Of a DNA stretch of 64,000 nucleotides, positions 47,922 to 59,791 are shown piece by piece. Source of the DNA: Muricea muricata (Eukaryota; Cnidaria; Anthozoa; Malacalcyonacea; Plexauridae); the NCBI GenBank assembly GCA_963855995.1, contig OY979716.1, positions 38,796,624 to 38,860,623 of the forward strand, in the 5' to 3' direction. The position numbers were made by a program, and so were the translations under genes. Under the pieces are notes generated by a model that was not told the origin of the DNA, did not search any database, and was given only the letters and a program-made list of their open reading frames with translations. Numbering within the stretch: the first letter of the stretch is position 1; the number at the start of each line of letters is the position of its first letter.

Positions 47922-50900
47922 TCATAGGTTATGGGGTGTTCCAGTACGATGCTTTGCAAAACCACCATCCTTGATGCGGCGAAGTTGCCCGTGGTATGCG
48001 TCAATGTCACTCTTGTCGACTGGGGTCCTTTGTCGGTCTTTTGCTGCACGACGGGAAAAATATGAATCGATCTGCTGAGTAGACAAGAATTCAGATACCT
48101 TGAACAATCGCTGCCCGTCTTGTCCTTGAGCGTGTCTCATTTGCTTTGCTACTGTTTTGCCATTCATCTTTCTATCGGTAGATCTTCCGATTTCGAACTT
48201 GCAATTGAGGTATTCTTTCTGTTTTTCACTAAAACAATAATACTTCTTAGCTGCTCTTAGAGCCCAGCCTTCATTGGCATTCGAGTTGGAGCCCTCAACT
48301 AGGTTCGCCTTAAAATTAGGCACAGTACCAATGCCGTCTTCTGGTCTAGATTTGTATCCGATTTTAGCTAGGTCAAACAACGAATACTTTTCCAAGGTCT
48401 TCGTACACTTTTCTATTGAAAGGTGTTTATCCAAAGAGGACAGTCTCTGGAAAACCCTTACGCAACCTTGAGGGCAGGTAAAAACAGATAGAGCTGCTGT
48501 AGCGTCAGCGTCAGTGGATTCAATATTTTCTGTCGACTCCGGTCTCTCGTCTTTGTTGGCACTTTTGCTGGTTGTTGAGCCAAAACATTTGAACTCCTTT
48601 GCTGTGAATGTTGATGACAGCCACATGAAATTGGCATCTGAAAAAGATGAAGGACACAGGTAAAAAATTGAATTATCACACGACAAGTATAGAAGGATGA
48701 TCAGAATCATTAGAAAAACATTACGTACTTCAGAACGTCATATTATCAACATTCTTATCATCATTATTGACGCTTACTGTCACTTTTATTGCTGTTCTTT
48801 TACCAATACTTATTTGTACATGTATATTTGTACATGTACATCACGAATTGATGGTCAGTTGTGGTCACATCATTTCCTTTGTTTACGTATCTTCTAATAT
48901 GCGCTTTGCACATTGCAGCAAGTCGATCGGCCGCACCTTTGCCACCTTGTGGGTTGCTAAAGTCAACCCGTGCGATATTGATGCCACTTGACTGTGAGAT
49001 TACCGGGCATGATGTAATTGCCTCGGAGTGGTAACATCTGGCATTATTTTTTTACGAAAATATGCCGTACTGACTTCTGGGTGGTCTTTCTTAATGGTTT
49101 TCAAGACATCTTCGATTATGTAAACAACTGCAGGACTTCCCCTGCTGCAATATTGGATAATATGGACCAGTCCCTGCCACTGAAGTTGTTTCTTTATCCG
49201 GCAATATATGACTGAAATGTCTCCTTGAGTACCAGTTTCACTAAAAGAATATGGAATGCAGTGATCTGCAACCTTAGACGAGTTGGACACGTGAACCTGT
49301 ATGTATAACAAATAAAGGTTAAAGACACTCTCACTCATGGGTTATTATTCTGTGAGATTACAAATTATTTCTCTCTTACAGGAGAGATATCATTTAAATA
49401 AATGATAGCATACATAGGATATTTTATGCTTTAGAGAATAACTTCTACCTTGTAATCTCCTTTGAGGTACATCTGCTGTTTTTAAGAAATCTATCGTTGT
49501 TGCTTCCCAGTTGCTGTCTGCTCCAAACTCACTCAGCTGACAAACAACTGATATCAGGGTGTCAAACACCTGTGCGTCATTGGCTGCAAAATATTCCAGG
49601 CCCTGGAGTGACTTCCTTACCGACGCACTGCACTCAGAGACCACTCTTAGCGTTGTTCTTTCACTGAATGGTTTGAAGTTAGCTTCTTTGTAGTACTGCT
49701 GATACTGTTTAACAATTCTTTGTGGCACCATAGATCGTATAACGTTAGGAACTTCTATGATTTCACCTGTTGACAGTTTGAGGTTTTTTGCCAAAGGGAG
49801 GGTCTTGGACCAAATCCGGACTTGAGATAAAATCAAGGAAGTGATCCAGTTGTGCCTTATCTATACACATACACGAGTGTTTAGGTTGCCTTGCGATTTC
49901 TGCTCCTGTTCCAAATTGCAGGCGATGCAAATTAGCGGCAGTTTATCTGTATCGGGTTAACCCTGGAATATATTCACAGAGTATGCTATAGGAAGCTATT
50001 CCAGACATAATTGATAGGATCTGTCTGCGCGTTTCCCAGCTTAGGGCATTGTTATATGCTTGTGCAAGTGATCTAAGGTAACTCTGCTCAGAGGGACTCG
50101 AGGTTTCTGTTCCACGAAGCTGTGACATGTTGGGACACGATATCAGATTTTTCCACTGGCTACCAGTGCTGGCATAATCAGCGGTGACAGTTTTAAGCTC
50201 TACAGACACCATCTTGGCAGATTTCGTCGTATAGCGCCGTCAAGTTCTATCACTGGAGCTGCTCCAAGTTTGCCACGATTTGACAGTGGGAGGTATTCTA
50301 CATGCACTAAGAAAGCTATTGAGATGCTGTCTTTTGTTTTCTTCAGATGCTGTAAGATCATAACTTTGTGTTGATGCAGTGCTCTCAGTGTTTGGAGACA
50401 TGAAAGTAAAATCATCATGTGCTGTTACTTCAAGTTGACTAAACATTTCCTCCAAGGAGTCTGTACTTTGGGGAGAAGAACTTACTTCAATTCCCTGCAC
50501 GGCAAAGAATAAAATAGACAGACGATTATCAATGCAAAATGATAGACATAATAATAAGAATAATAATAGTAGTCATTATCACAATCATCATTACATTTAC
50601 TACTTTTTGGTGCGCAAGTAAACTCCCTTTTCCAGCAAAAATGCTGGATCTAGAGCTCAAAATGTTTGTGTCAGATATCTTGCCAAAAGAATCTTAATGT
50701 TGTTAAGTGATAAACGAAGTAAGACTGTATACTACCACTGCCACTGCCACTGAAACAAGACATTTTTGCTTATAACTTAGAGCAATTGATTATTGGTTAT
50801 CATATCAAAGTCATATAAGAACTGGGAGTGCATACCTCGGGTATAATCAGTAGGATTGGATATTATTCCAGTAGAGATGGCACACAACTCATCAGGTTGC

Positions 50901-51993
50901 AACGATAGCTGTTGATCACGTCGGTCATTTAGAAATTTCTTGCATGAATTGTACATAACTGAAAACAAACAGTACATGCCCATCACATAACTGCATATAA
51001 TTGAGTCTAGTGCTGTGCACCGGAGCCGGAGTTTGTTCACCTCCGGCAAAACTCCGGCAGCACTTATTTGTGCTGCAAACTTTTATCATAGATCAACGAA
51101 AAACTAACTCCATCGAAGAAAAAGTAAATACAGCCCAATACAGCTTGACACAAACATACAAATTATAATTATGGTATTTTATGTTATTTTTGTATAACTG
51201 TGACGTCCGCAAGACGGTAAAGCATGTGAAAATTTTACCTAAAAATTTCATCAAACGCTGCAACGCTATGCTTACAATATTGACATTATTGTCAACATGA
51301 AAGGTCGAATATGTGTTTTAAAGAATAACTGAAACATTACCCTCATCAGTAAGGTCTGAGAGCAGAGTCTTTCCTTTGGCGGGTAACATTGTAACAGGAA
51401 ACATTGGTAAACTTGCTTTCATTAAGTTTGATAATAAAAAGTTTTAACCACATTGACCTTGCGCCTCGTTTTTGCAAATACAATACCGTGCATCATGCAT
51501 ATTACAAAATGTTAAGGCAAAGAATGCGAAGTGTTAAATAAAAAACAAAGATGGCGTTTCCAATTTAAACTGTAAAAATTTCCAATTTTGACAAATTTGC
51601 ACAAGCCTAAAATTTTCTGCCGGAGCTGGAGTTTTTTTTCCCGGAGCCGGAGGTGACAAAACCGGAGTTTGCACAGCACTAATTGAGTCGAACATGAATA
51701 ACATTGGTTATTTATTAACTGAATGGTACTTATGCAATCCAATTTTGACCCACTTTCCTGGTCAAAGCTTTACTGCCTTTTGCCGTTGCTGACTTGTGTG
51801 CTGCAATATCCATAGGTACCGCGCATGTAACTTTACAGGAATGCCAGCGAATACCGTATTCGGCTCTATGTCGTGGACATATGGTAATAAAGTGGTATTT
51901 TTCGTCTATTGTAAATAAACCTGTCATGCCAAGCAAATCGTTTACACTTTTTATATAATTACTTAATTCTCGCCTTACTAGTGAACTAGTCAT
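47922..51993 (-). CDS. Multi-exon gene of a TE-like animal family (about seven exons)
   Basis: Minus-strand exons in order: 51993-51735 (TICPRHRAEYGIRWHSCKVT, probable zinc site); about 50961-50837 (MYNSCKKFLNDRRDQQ); 50500-50245; 50212-49943 (SWETRRQILSIMSG ... YIPGLTRYR); 49836-49460 (SASVRKSLQGLEYFA); about 49300-48893 (SKVADHCIPYSF, then STAYFRK with a frame change to NNARCYHSEAI, VDFSNPQGGKGAADRLA, ending at a GTAAAC donor); 48640-47922 (CPQGCVRVFQRLSSLDKHLS zinc finger, ANEGWALRAAKKYYCFSEKQ, EFLSTQQIDSYFSRRAAK). The DNARCYH..DFSDPQGGKG-type region looks like an RNase H-fold core. I know the family as highly multicopy in corals and anemones, function unknown. One frameshift near 49050 suggests decay. 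Confidence 0.6.
51008..51681. mobile_element. hAT-type MITE, copy A (674 bp)
   Basis: Ends TAGTGCTGTGCACCGG and TTTGCACAGCACTA are inverted. Direct repeats ATTGAGTC at 51000-51007 and 51682-51689 are a perfect 8-bp target duplication, diagnostic of hAT-type insertion. GGAGCCGGAG words crowd both ends. No coding capacity. It lies in an intron of the multi-exon gene around it. Confidence 0.95.
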
Positions 51994-52515
51994 AGTAACC
52001 CCCTAACCGAGACGGGGTGAGGATTAGGGGGGCTTTTGAAAAATCATATAATTTTCACAGTTACATTGGTTCCATTTTCTGTGACTTCAACTGCAGGATT
52101 ATCAGTCTTACAAAAATGGCAGAACTGAAAAAGTAGCAGCAATTGGGAAATGACCAGCAAGAGATATTCTGCACAAATTAAAAAACAAGTAATTGTATTT
52201 GTATTAATAAAAGTGACACAGAGATAAATATGATAGGGAGTAACAAATATGATAAGGATTTTTATTCTTGCGATATAGGCATACAGAAGCTTAATAAAAT
52301 TAAATACACAGATTCCTCCTCTTCATCTAGTTCAAGTTCTGACTCAGTGGTTTCAGCCTAATTTTTGCAATGGGATTTAGTCAAAATTTGGGCTACAAAA
52401 TTGGAGACCCCTCTCTCTCCAGGACCATGTGTTATACTGTGTAAAAGCAGGAATGAACTAAGCCTGTTGTTGTGTCATTTGATATGCATTTTATGTGAAG
52501 AATTATATCGCAGCT
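51690..52515. other. First exon of the upstream gene, MITE fragment, otherwise empty
   Basis: Besides the exon at 51735-51993 and the partial MITE at 51984-52050, the stretch 52050-52515 holds only short frames without domain-like content. Confidence 0.4.
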
Positions 52516-52946
52516 TCACAAAGACTTCACATTTACATAAAGGCCCACCTTCTGTAATTTCTTAATTTCAGCACGTCTCTTTTTTGTGGCTTCCTTCACT
52601 GTCTTTATTGAATTTGACAACTTTCTGTTCTCTTTTGTCAAAGTGTCACAGTTTAGACAACTCGTAGGTGTTGTTAATAATGTTTCCTGAAGGTGGTGTG
52701 ATAGCGGTACTTCTGAAACAGCAGACAGCCAGTCTTCAAGTGATGCTGACATGCTTTCCTCATATGCTGCGCTAGTTTCACCACCTGTTTCCTCAACACG
52801 GCTAGCGCTACTTGTGGTTTCCCCCGTTTTGGACTTGGCTTTCCTCACAATCTAAAAACGAAATTCACTATGATTCACAACTTTCAATGAAAAAAACGTT
52901 CAATTATTTAATACTCAAAGTGTCTAATTACATACCATTCTCATAT
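52516..52946 (-). CDS. Two-exon coiled-coil protein model, unrecognised
   Basis: The second exon (52841-52516) follows a TTTTTAG acceptor and reads RKAKSKTGETTSSASR, an acidic Ser-rich stretch (SLEDWLSAVSEVPLSHHLQ), a Cys pair (SCLNCDTLTKENRKLS) and a basic coiled coil (KEATKKRRAEIKKLQK). A short first exon with ATGAGAATG ends at a GTATGT donor near 52941. Sequence just upstream (SLANRWLKRDESGIPAFSTT, near 53000) also looks coding, in another frame. The family is unknown to me. Confidence 0.35.
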
Positions 52947-53084
52947 GTCAGGATAAAGGCTAATGCTGTTGAATCGTTGTTGAGAAAGCAGGAATTCCTG
53001 ACTCATCTCTTTTCAGCCATCGATTTGCCAGACTTCCTTCCTCTTGTAAATTTGCATAACAATGTGCAAAGTCTTCCGTTTTGA

Positions 53085-53548
53085 AGTGCTTTAAGCAAAC
53101 AACTGATTGGCTAGTTGGTTTCCAGTTTGCTCATGTACGGCAAACAAAATCTATCCACTTTTTCTACTTTTCTTTGCTTCTGTTCTCTCGTCGCCAGAAA
53201 AAGAAATAACATAAAGGGATATTCCTTCTTTTGCATCTCTTGTGTTACTACAGCTGTATACACCTTTCACGCACAATTTCTCTTGTAATTCGGTCAACAA
53301 CAAGTGCGCTATATGCAAATACTGCAAGAAAGCTCTGTTGATGTCTGGAATTTACGTCACACATTGGCTACCAGACTGCTAGAATACATGTGCCTCCGTG
53401 AACCAAAATGGCAGCAATTTTAAATTGAATTTTGATATTTAACCACATCCTATGGCTACAAAATTTATTTTGCGCCAAAAATCTTCTAAAATCACATATT
53501 TGATATTCAAATCTTCAAATATTTGAACCATGACAATATCCATCTAGT
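53085..53548. other. No gene recognised
   Basis: No exon, RNA gene or repeat can be supported between the coiled-coil model and the interrupted frame at 53.55 kb. Confidence 0.4.
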
Positions 53549-53663
53549 GTGAAATATGCCAGGGCAGAAGAAAGTATGGGTCAGGTTGATGGTATGCTCC
53601 TAACAATTCCAAAAGTTTGCCCTGAAATGTATTGGCTTGATATTATTCGTCCACATGTACAAC
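53549..53663 (+). CDS. Open coding fragment interrupted by a transposon
   Basis: The frame reads KYARAEESMGQVDGMLLTIP, then KVCPEMYWLDIIRPHVQ, and ends at the 5-bp duplication ACAAC of the element at 53664-55956. Codon composition looks coding. Continuation after the element (55957 on) gives a short frame. I recall a similar phrase in a multicopy cnidarian protein but cannot name it. Confidence 0.3.
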
Positions 53664-55956
53664 CAGGGGTGGATCTGGACTATTGCAACTGCAGCAAATG
53701 CTACAGTCAGATTTTTTTCGGAAGAATCTTTTCCGAAAATTATTTTCTATCATAATTATTTCTGGAAATAATTATTCATAATTATTTATTCCAATTTTAT
53801 CATTTTCCCATCATTTTTGGATCTTATTATATTTTAATTTTTGGAGTATGTTGTCTATGAAATTGTTTCGTCGCTTTCCTGGGATTTCCAGTGACCTTTA
53901 AGCTCGCAAATAGGCCTGCTTTTTAGGCATTCGCCTTTGATTAAATAACATCATTTAGATGGACATCATGACATTCTTTTGGAAGCCTGCGATCAAAATC
54001 TTGGTGATTTTGCTACAGTCAGCGGTGCTTCCTATGAGTTTTGCAACAGTCAGCGGGGGTATTTGCTAGTCAGACTGTACCTAACCAATCAAAATAACGC
54101 ATTTTGCTATAGTTGCTAGAGTTCGCTACAATCAGATACAGTTGCGCAATCTTATGCTGCGTTATGAACGATGTTATATGGTGGCAACATTGGGTGGCAA
54201 GTACAAAGTGCTTCAGCCTGATTTGCAACGATTGCGTCCAATGCTATATTAGACCACCTGAATTGTACGCTTAACGAGCATGTTTCTTTCTTCGAGAAAG
54301 CAAAAAAGCTGTCAGAGATCAAGCATTTGTGTCAAGAGACATTGTCTGCCGATTACAAAGGAAAGCGTGGCATTGAATGTGAAGTATTCGTGTGTAATTT
54401 TGCCTAGTTGCAGTTCCCTGTCACCCAACAATTGCGAGCGTCTAATCACTTTCCTGTCAAGTAGGCCAGTTGCCTCGTGAATATATTAATATGTTATCTC
54501 TTGTCGGTCGAGTTCTTGCTTGAGTGCATGTGAATACTATTATTTATTGAGACACTAAGCATTCACAATGATATATTATATTCCTACATAAATTCAAATA
54601 TGTAAAAATGGCTGGCCTAATTGTGCTGTGCACATGCTCATTAAAATTATTGACATACAAACAGCATGAGTTCTCATCACGAATTTATCTGAACTCTGTC
54701 AGTTCAATCACTATAATATAGAAGAATATATTGATATATATATTCCCTATACTAAGGGGAATATATAAATCAAAGACCAACCGTCAATAAATGATAAGAT
54801 TCACTGGTACACATTTAATAAATCTGTTATTTATAACAGCAACTTATACTTTGTATATTTCTACTCAGCCTTACTAATTTAACCTATTAAGGTGCAATGC
54901 TACTTAATTTGCCTTACTTTGTTTTTATTACTTTGTATGACACCAAAGAAGTTACTCATGTAGTGAGTTAAAGGCATGTCATCTTGTTTATAAAGGTTTG
55001 GAGGGATCCTCTGTTTAAAAATAAGGCATGTATGTGTTAACAAAGTTTAGAATGGTTTATATAACCTACAGTATCAAGAATACATCAAATATATCATGAG
55101 CCAGCTTTTGCCATTTAAATGCTATGCGATCATAAAGCATCAGTGGCCAATACCCCCTTGATAAGTAATATCATTTGGCATGAGCAAGGCATATTGCAGC
55201 TTGATGGTTAAAAGTGATTATTTTGATAGCTAACTATTATGTTCTGAGCATGTCTTCCCAGGCAGCATAGCAGCATATATGTAGAGCTTGATGCTCATGA
55301 TATCAGCTGGGTAAAATGAAAATTTACCATATAATTATGGCAGTGTTGCTGAACAGGGCCTAATATGTTACATAATCAATGCCATCTCAGCCAGTGTCCC
55401 AAGATCATATATTTGGCTTGGTAGATAATTTAAGTAATCTATCTATCTTTAACATGTGGTCACACTGACCAGTGTTGGTAGTGGATAATAACATCAGAAT
55501 GCCATAAAAGTTCCACTTCCTAAATAATACAACAGTCAGATTCAACGTTTTGAGAAAATTAATACTGATAGGATTAAGAGTCATTGCTCAACACGTTTGT
55601 ATGTACATTTATATGCCTTCCTTCGTCCTGCTGTTTCAACATGGTTTACAAATGAACATTCATCTAACTTCGTTCATTCTGCTGTTTGAACATGGTTTAC
55701 AAATAAACATTTACTGCTGCATCATATGCTGCTTGAATTTTTTCAGTTAATAAAGTGCTTTTTTGCCATTTTTTGCCTAAGATATGGCCTGGTTAAGGCC
55801 ATATTTTATGGCATGATGCAGTGCTCAGAACGTCAGAAGTGCCATTTCCAGGCTTCAAATTTCGGGGATTTTCCTGGGGGCACACCCCCCGACCCCCCTA
55901 GTTATGCCAGACCTAGTATTTTGCTACAGTCAGATTTTAAGCTGGATCCGCCCCTG
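53664..55956. mobile_element. 2.3 kb nonautonomous element with 5-bp target duplication
   Basis: Left end CAGGGGTGGATCTGG and the complement of the right end, CAGGGGCGGATCCAGC, are terminal inverted repeats. ACAAC flanks both sides (53659-53663 and 55957-55961). Both subterminal regions contain TGCTACAGTCAGAT, with CAGTCAG words repeated near 54005-54075. No transposase is recognisable inside. A 57-bp tandem pair lies at about 55620-55735. A 5-bp duplication fits some hAT lineages or Transib; the class is left open. Confidence 0.7.
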
Positions 55957-56157
55957 ACAACTAGAATAAAGCGCAAAAGATATGGAGCTCTTATTATCTT
56001 GCAGTAGGTTACACATGTAAACTACTACTACTCTATATAATAATTCTAGACCAGAAAGAGACTGATAATTTAACTATAAATGTAAGTGTGCTTAATTTTC
56101 TACTTGACCAAAACGATTCATTTTTATGTCAGTTGATAAACTGTAGCTCAAAGACGA

Positions 56158-57608
56158 CTAAGGTCTTTTGCTGTAAGATTTAGTCAGAATTTCCACAACT
56201 TGCTCAGCTAGATCTTGCCCAGTTCCTCCAGTAATGTCCCCTTCTTCACTGCTTTCATAAACCAGGGGTGCATCAACAGGCTTAGATATTCTAAACCTAT
56301 TATATGACATTATTACCATTGCCTGGTTAGTATCTGTGTGGTTTTGACTTATCAGTCACAACAGAGAAATGAGGTGTCAATCCAGTCTTCTAAGTGGTTC
56401 ATGTAAGTATGAAGAAGTTTGATCCAGTAGGTAAATATATGCTGCCTTTACAATGTCAGAGAACTGGTTTCAATAAAAAAATTAAAACTGTAGACCTTTG
56501 TTTTATTTAGTATGTCAGTATTACTAAGCATTAAATATTTTAACTCCAATGACCATAATTCCCAACATCTGCTTGGCAAATGCTGAGCAGAGCAATGACA
56601 GATTCAAAATGAGATGCGGCAGCCTTCATTAGTGCTGTGCACCGGAGCCGGAGGGCCGGAGCCGGAGTTTTGCCCCATTTTGCCAGAGCCGGAGCTGGAG
56701 CCGGAGTTTGTTCACCTCCGGCAAAACTCCGGCAGCACTTATTTGTGCTGCAAACTTCTATCATAGATCAACGAAAAACTAACTCCATCGAAGAAAAAGT
56801 AAATACAGCCCAATACAGCTTGACACAAACATACAAATTATAATTATGGTATTTTATGTTATTTTTGTATAACTGTGACGTCCGCAAGACGGTAAAGCAT
56901 GTGAAAATTTTACCTAAAAATTTCATCAAATGCTGCAACGCTATGCTTACATTATTGTCAACATGAAAGGTCGAATATGTGTTTTAAAGAATAACTGAAA
57001 CATTACCCTCATCAGTAAGGTCTGAGAGCAGAGTCTTTCCTTTGGCGGGTAACATTGTAACAGGAAACATTGGTAAACTTGCTTTCATTAAGTTTGATAA
57101 TAAAAAGTTTTAACCACATTGACCTTGCGTCTTGTTTTTGCAAATACAATACCGTGCATCATGCATATTACAAAATGTTAATGCGAAGAATGCGAAGTGT
57201 TAAATAAAAAACAAAGAAGGCGTTTCCAATTTAAACTGTAAAAATTTCCAACTTTGACAAATTTGCACAAGCCTAAAATTTTCTGCCAGAGCCGGAGTTT
57301 TTTCCCGGAGCCGGAGTTTCTTTTGCCGGAGCCGGTGCCGGAGCCGAAGGTGAAAAAACCAGAGTTTGCACAGCACTAGCCTTCATCTTACACATTTCTA
57401 TTCTGGCATTGACCAAATTTATCATAACAGCTTTGTTTCTGCCATTTCCACATTCCACTTTCAATTTGTGCTGTAAAGCACTCATATGAAACTGGCCTCC
57501 ACCCCAGGTTGAACTGCAACACATACGTTTACACAAATTGCTTTTAAAACTGTGCCACTCTTGGTTTGAGCCTTTTTGAAACAATTCCATCTTATCTTTG
57601 TTGTACAC
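56158..57608 (-). CDS. Minus-strand gene with an exon split by a hAT MITE
   Basis: Coding blocks on the minus strand: KMELFQKGSNQEWHSFKSNL, CSSTWGGGQFHMSALQHKLK and NLVNARIEMCKMKA (57600-57379). After the MITE and one duplicated target copy are ignored the frame runs on to SHFESVIALLSICQADVGNY (56620-56545). A later exon (56290-56158, after a TTTAG acceptor) reads PVDAPLVYESSEEGDITGGT and ends in a TAG stop. The sequence is conserved-looking but I cannot name the family. The exact fit across the insertion shows that this was one exon before the MITE arrived. Confidence 0.5.
56630..57378. mobile_element. hAT-type MITE, copy B (749 bp)
   Basis: Same ends and body as copy A at 51 kb, with additional GGAGCCGGAG words at both ends. 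GCCTTCAT stands at 56622-56629 and 57379-57386 as a perfect 8-bp target duplication. The body is nearly identical to copy A, so both moved recently. Confidence 0.95.
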
Positions 57609-57739
57609 ATTACCATGGTCCCAAGATCTGATCTATAATTATAAATATTGAATGATTCAGGTTACCTACAAGTATTATATTAATATTATTGTAAGAATGA
57701 AAGTGAAATGCATGTCCAGAAAAGTCTACTATTTACACA

Positions 57740-58060
57740 TCTGGGGCTGGTTGTTCGTACGCCGTTTAAATCACTAAACACCATTTAACTTGCTATCTAT
57801 CGTATAAATTTTAAACGCTTAAAAAATCATGTTGTTCATAGGCCATTTAGCACTATCCATCGTATAAATTTTGTCAAAACAGTGGCTAAGATATATGGTC
57901 TCATGTGACCGTTTAAGTCCCTAAACAGCGCATAAAATGCCGATTGTTTCATACTCAGTTTTTACAAAATGACGCTTTTATACTGAGTACCTGGCATAAA
58001 TTATTTTCATGTTCTTCCAAGAGCAAATAGACATGCAGAGAGAATATTTAGACGTGAAAT
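57740..58060. repeat. Degenerate repeat block, possible transposon end
   Basis: Starts GGGGCTGGTTGTTCGTACGC and contains a second weaker unit (TTGTTCATAGGCCATTTA), each leading to ATCGTATAAATTTT. It could be a terminal region of the Harbinger or another element, but no inverted partner was found. Confidence 0.4.
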
Positions 58061-58250
58061 TGAAAATATTTTGTTTTATCATTCACTTCATAGTATTCTC
58101 GATTTTGATTGGTTAATTCACCTGCAAATAACTGCATGCAAATATCGATCAGCTGCAAATAACTGGTGCAAATACGGTTCTGAGCATGCGCACTTTGATA
58201 ATGCTTCGTCAGCTCCAAACAAAAATACTGTTTTGTCTAAAATTTAAGAA

Positions 58251-59620
58251 ATGGCTCATTTTGCCGAGCTGTCAGAGAATGATTTATCATGTTTACTTGC
58301 AGAAAAAGATGCTGAAAATACAAAAAAGGCCACAAAAGTTGCCATAAACCTATTCCGAAGTTATTTACAGGAAAAGGATTGACTGAAACTGAGATTTTGA
58401 TGTCGAAAATTAAACTTGCGACTGTGCTAGAGAAGTTTCATCCTGAAGCAAGGAAACAGGATCGAAACTATAACACAACAGCTTCATTAACGGCGATTCG
58501 TTTTAGTTTGCAACAATTCTTCAGTAACCATTCAATTGATATCATCAAAGACCCAGAATTTCGCGAAAGTAATGCTACTTTCCAAGCTACCCTTGTGAAA
58601 TTGAAGCGAGAGGGAATGGCGAAAACACAACACAAACCACCCATAAACAAAGAAGACATCAATAAGTTGTATCAAAGCGGACAGTTTGATTCAAATAGCC
58701 CGGACACATTACAAAACAAGGTCTTCTTCGAAGTTATGTTATATTTGTGCAGGAGAGGTCATCAAAACCTGAGAAACCTGAAAAAGAGTGATTTTTCAAT
58801 CGAGACCGATCCATCAAAGAGAAAATATGTTTGCAAAGTGAAGGACGAATTGACAAAGAACCGTCGTGAGACTGATGAGGCCCAGGAAACGCAAGTTATA
58901 TTTGCGACAGGCGGACCGCTTTGTCTAGTTTTATCGTTTGAACAATACGTGTCTCATTTAAACCCAAAGAACGAGTTTTTCTTTCAACGACCGAAAAGAG
59001 TAAAAGACGTAAGCGATGTTGTTTGGTACGACAATATGGTTGTAGGTCAACACACCCTTGGCGAAAAAATATCCACAGATGCCGAGCTTTCCTACATCTA
59101 CACAAATCACTCAATCCGAGCTACTGCCATCACAGTTCTTGACGAGTATGGATACGAAGCGTGACATATCATGGCAGTCTTGGGCCACAAAAGCAAAAAC
59201 AGCATCCGAAGTTATGCGGCTCGAACAAGTTTGAGCAAGAAGAGGAAAATGTCGGAAACCTTGTCCTTTTCAACAAGCGAAAACAAGATCATATCCGACT
59301 CACAGTCTTTCTCGATTGGGGAATCAAGTAAGTCTCTAGCTACTACCTCTTCACCAGAAGAAAAGTTGTTGTCACTGACAGATTCCCAAGAACACTTTTT
59401 GAACGAAATAAACTTTCAGCAAAAGTCCAACCAACAACAAACAGTGAACAACTATAACAATTGCATGTTCAATTTTAACACTAAATGTCAATATTATTCT
59501 GTTATATTGCATATTCATATGCCAGTATTGTATCTTACATTGAGTGTAAAATATGTTAACCTTAAAACAGAATACATTTTAATCTTCAAAAAAATCAAAG
59601 AATTCTCCTTTTTTCGTTAA
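58251..59620 (+). pseudogene. Crypton tyrosine recombinase (DUF3504/KIAA1958-like), one frameshift and one stop
   Basis: ATG 58251 starts MAHFAELSENDLSCLLAEKD and the frame breaks at 58378; it resumes one base out with TEILMSKIKLATVLEKFHPE, KQDRNYNTTASLTAIRFSLQ (core-binding part) and the catalytic domain. Visible catalytic blocks: CRRGHQNLRNLKKSDF, HSIRATAITVLDE (HxxR) and, after a TGA at 59162 where an Arg codon is usual, HIMAVLGHKSKNSIRSY, with the nucleophile Tyr at about 59213-59215. A Ser-rich tail with Asn repeats ends the protein. Two lesions only, so it is a recent pseudogene. This class gave rise to animal genes such as ZMYM2 and QRICH1. Confidence 0.85.
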
Positions 59621-59684
59621 CTGTTCTTGTATTTGTGCGTACACTAATCGGTAAATGGTAAAACAATTATTGAACTCGGCTATC

Positions 59685-59791
59685 GCAAAATATCGTGATT
59701 TATCAGTGGTGAGCAGATCAATTATTTGCCGATGCCGAAGGCAGAGGCAAATAATTGATCTGCTCACCACTGATAAATCACGATATTTTGC
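59685..59791. repeat. Near-perfect palindrome at Crypton 3' end
   Basis: Two 46-bp arms (59685-59730 and 59746-59791) are exact inverted copies; the loop is 15 bp, GATGCCGAAGGCAGA. Weaker pairing (ACAATTATTG / CAATAATTGT) continues outward. GCAAATAATTG occurs at the inner end of each arm and resembles the GCAAATAACTG words at the other Crypton end. Confidence 0.95.

Noticed and set aside
55726..56007. 93-codon open frame at the right end of the 2.3 kb element
   Set aside because: It crosses the terminal repeat and target site, and its composition follows the repeat.
58251..59620. Phage or bacterial integrase
   Set aside because: The block order and flanks match animal Cryptons, and there are no prokaryotic features nearby.
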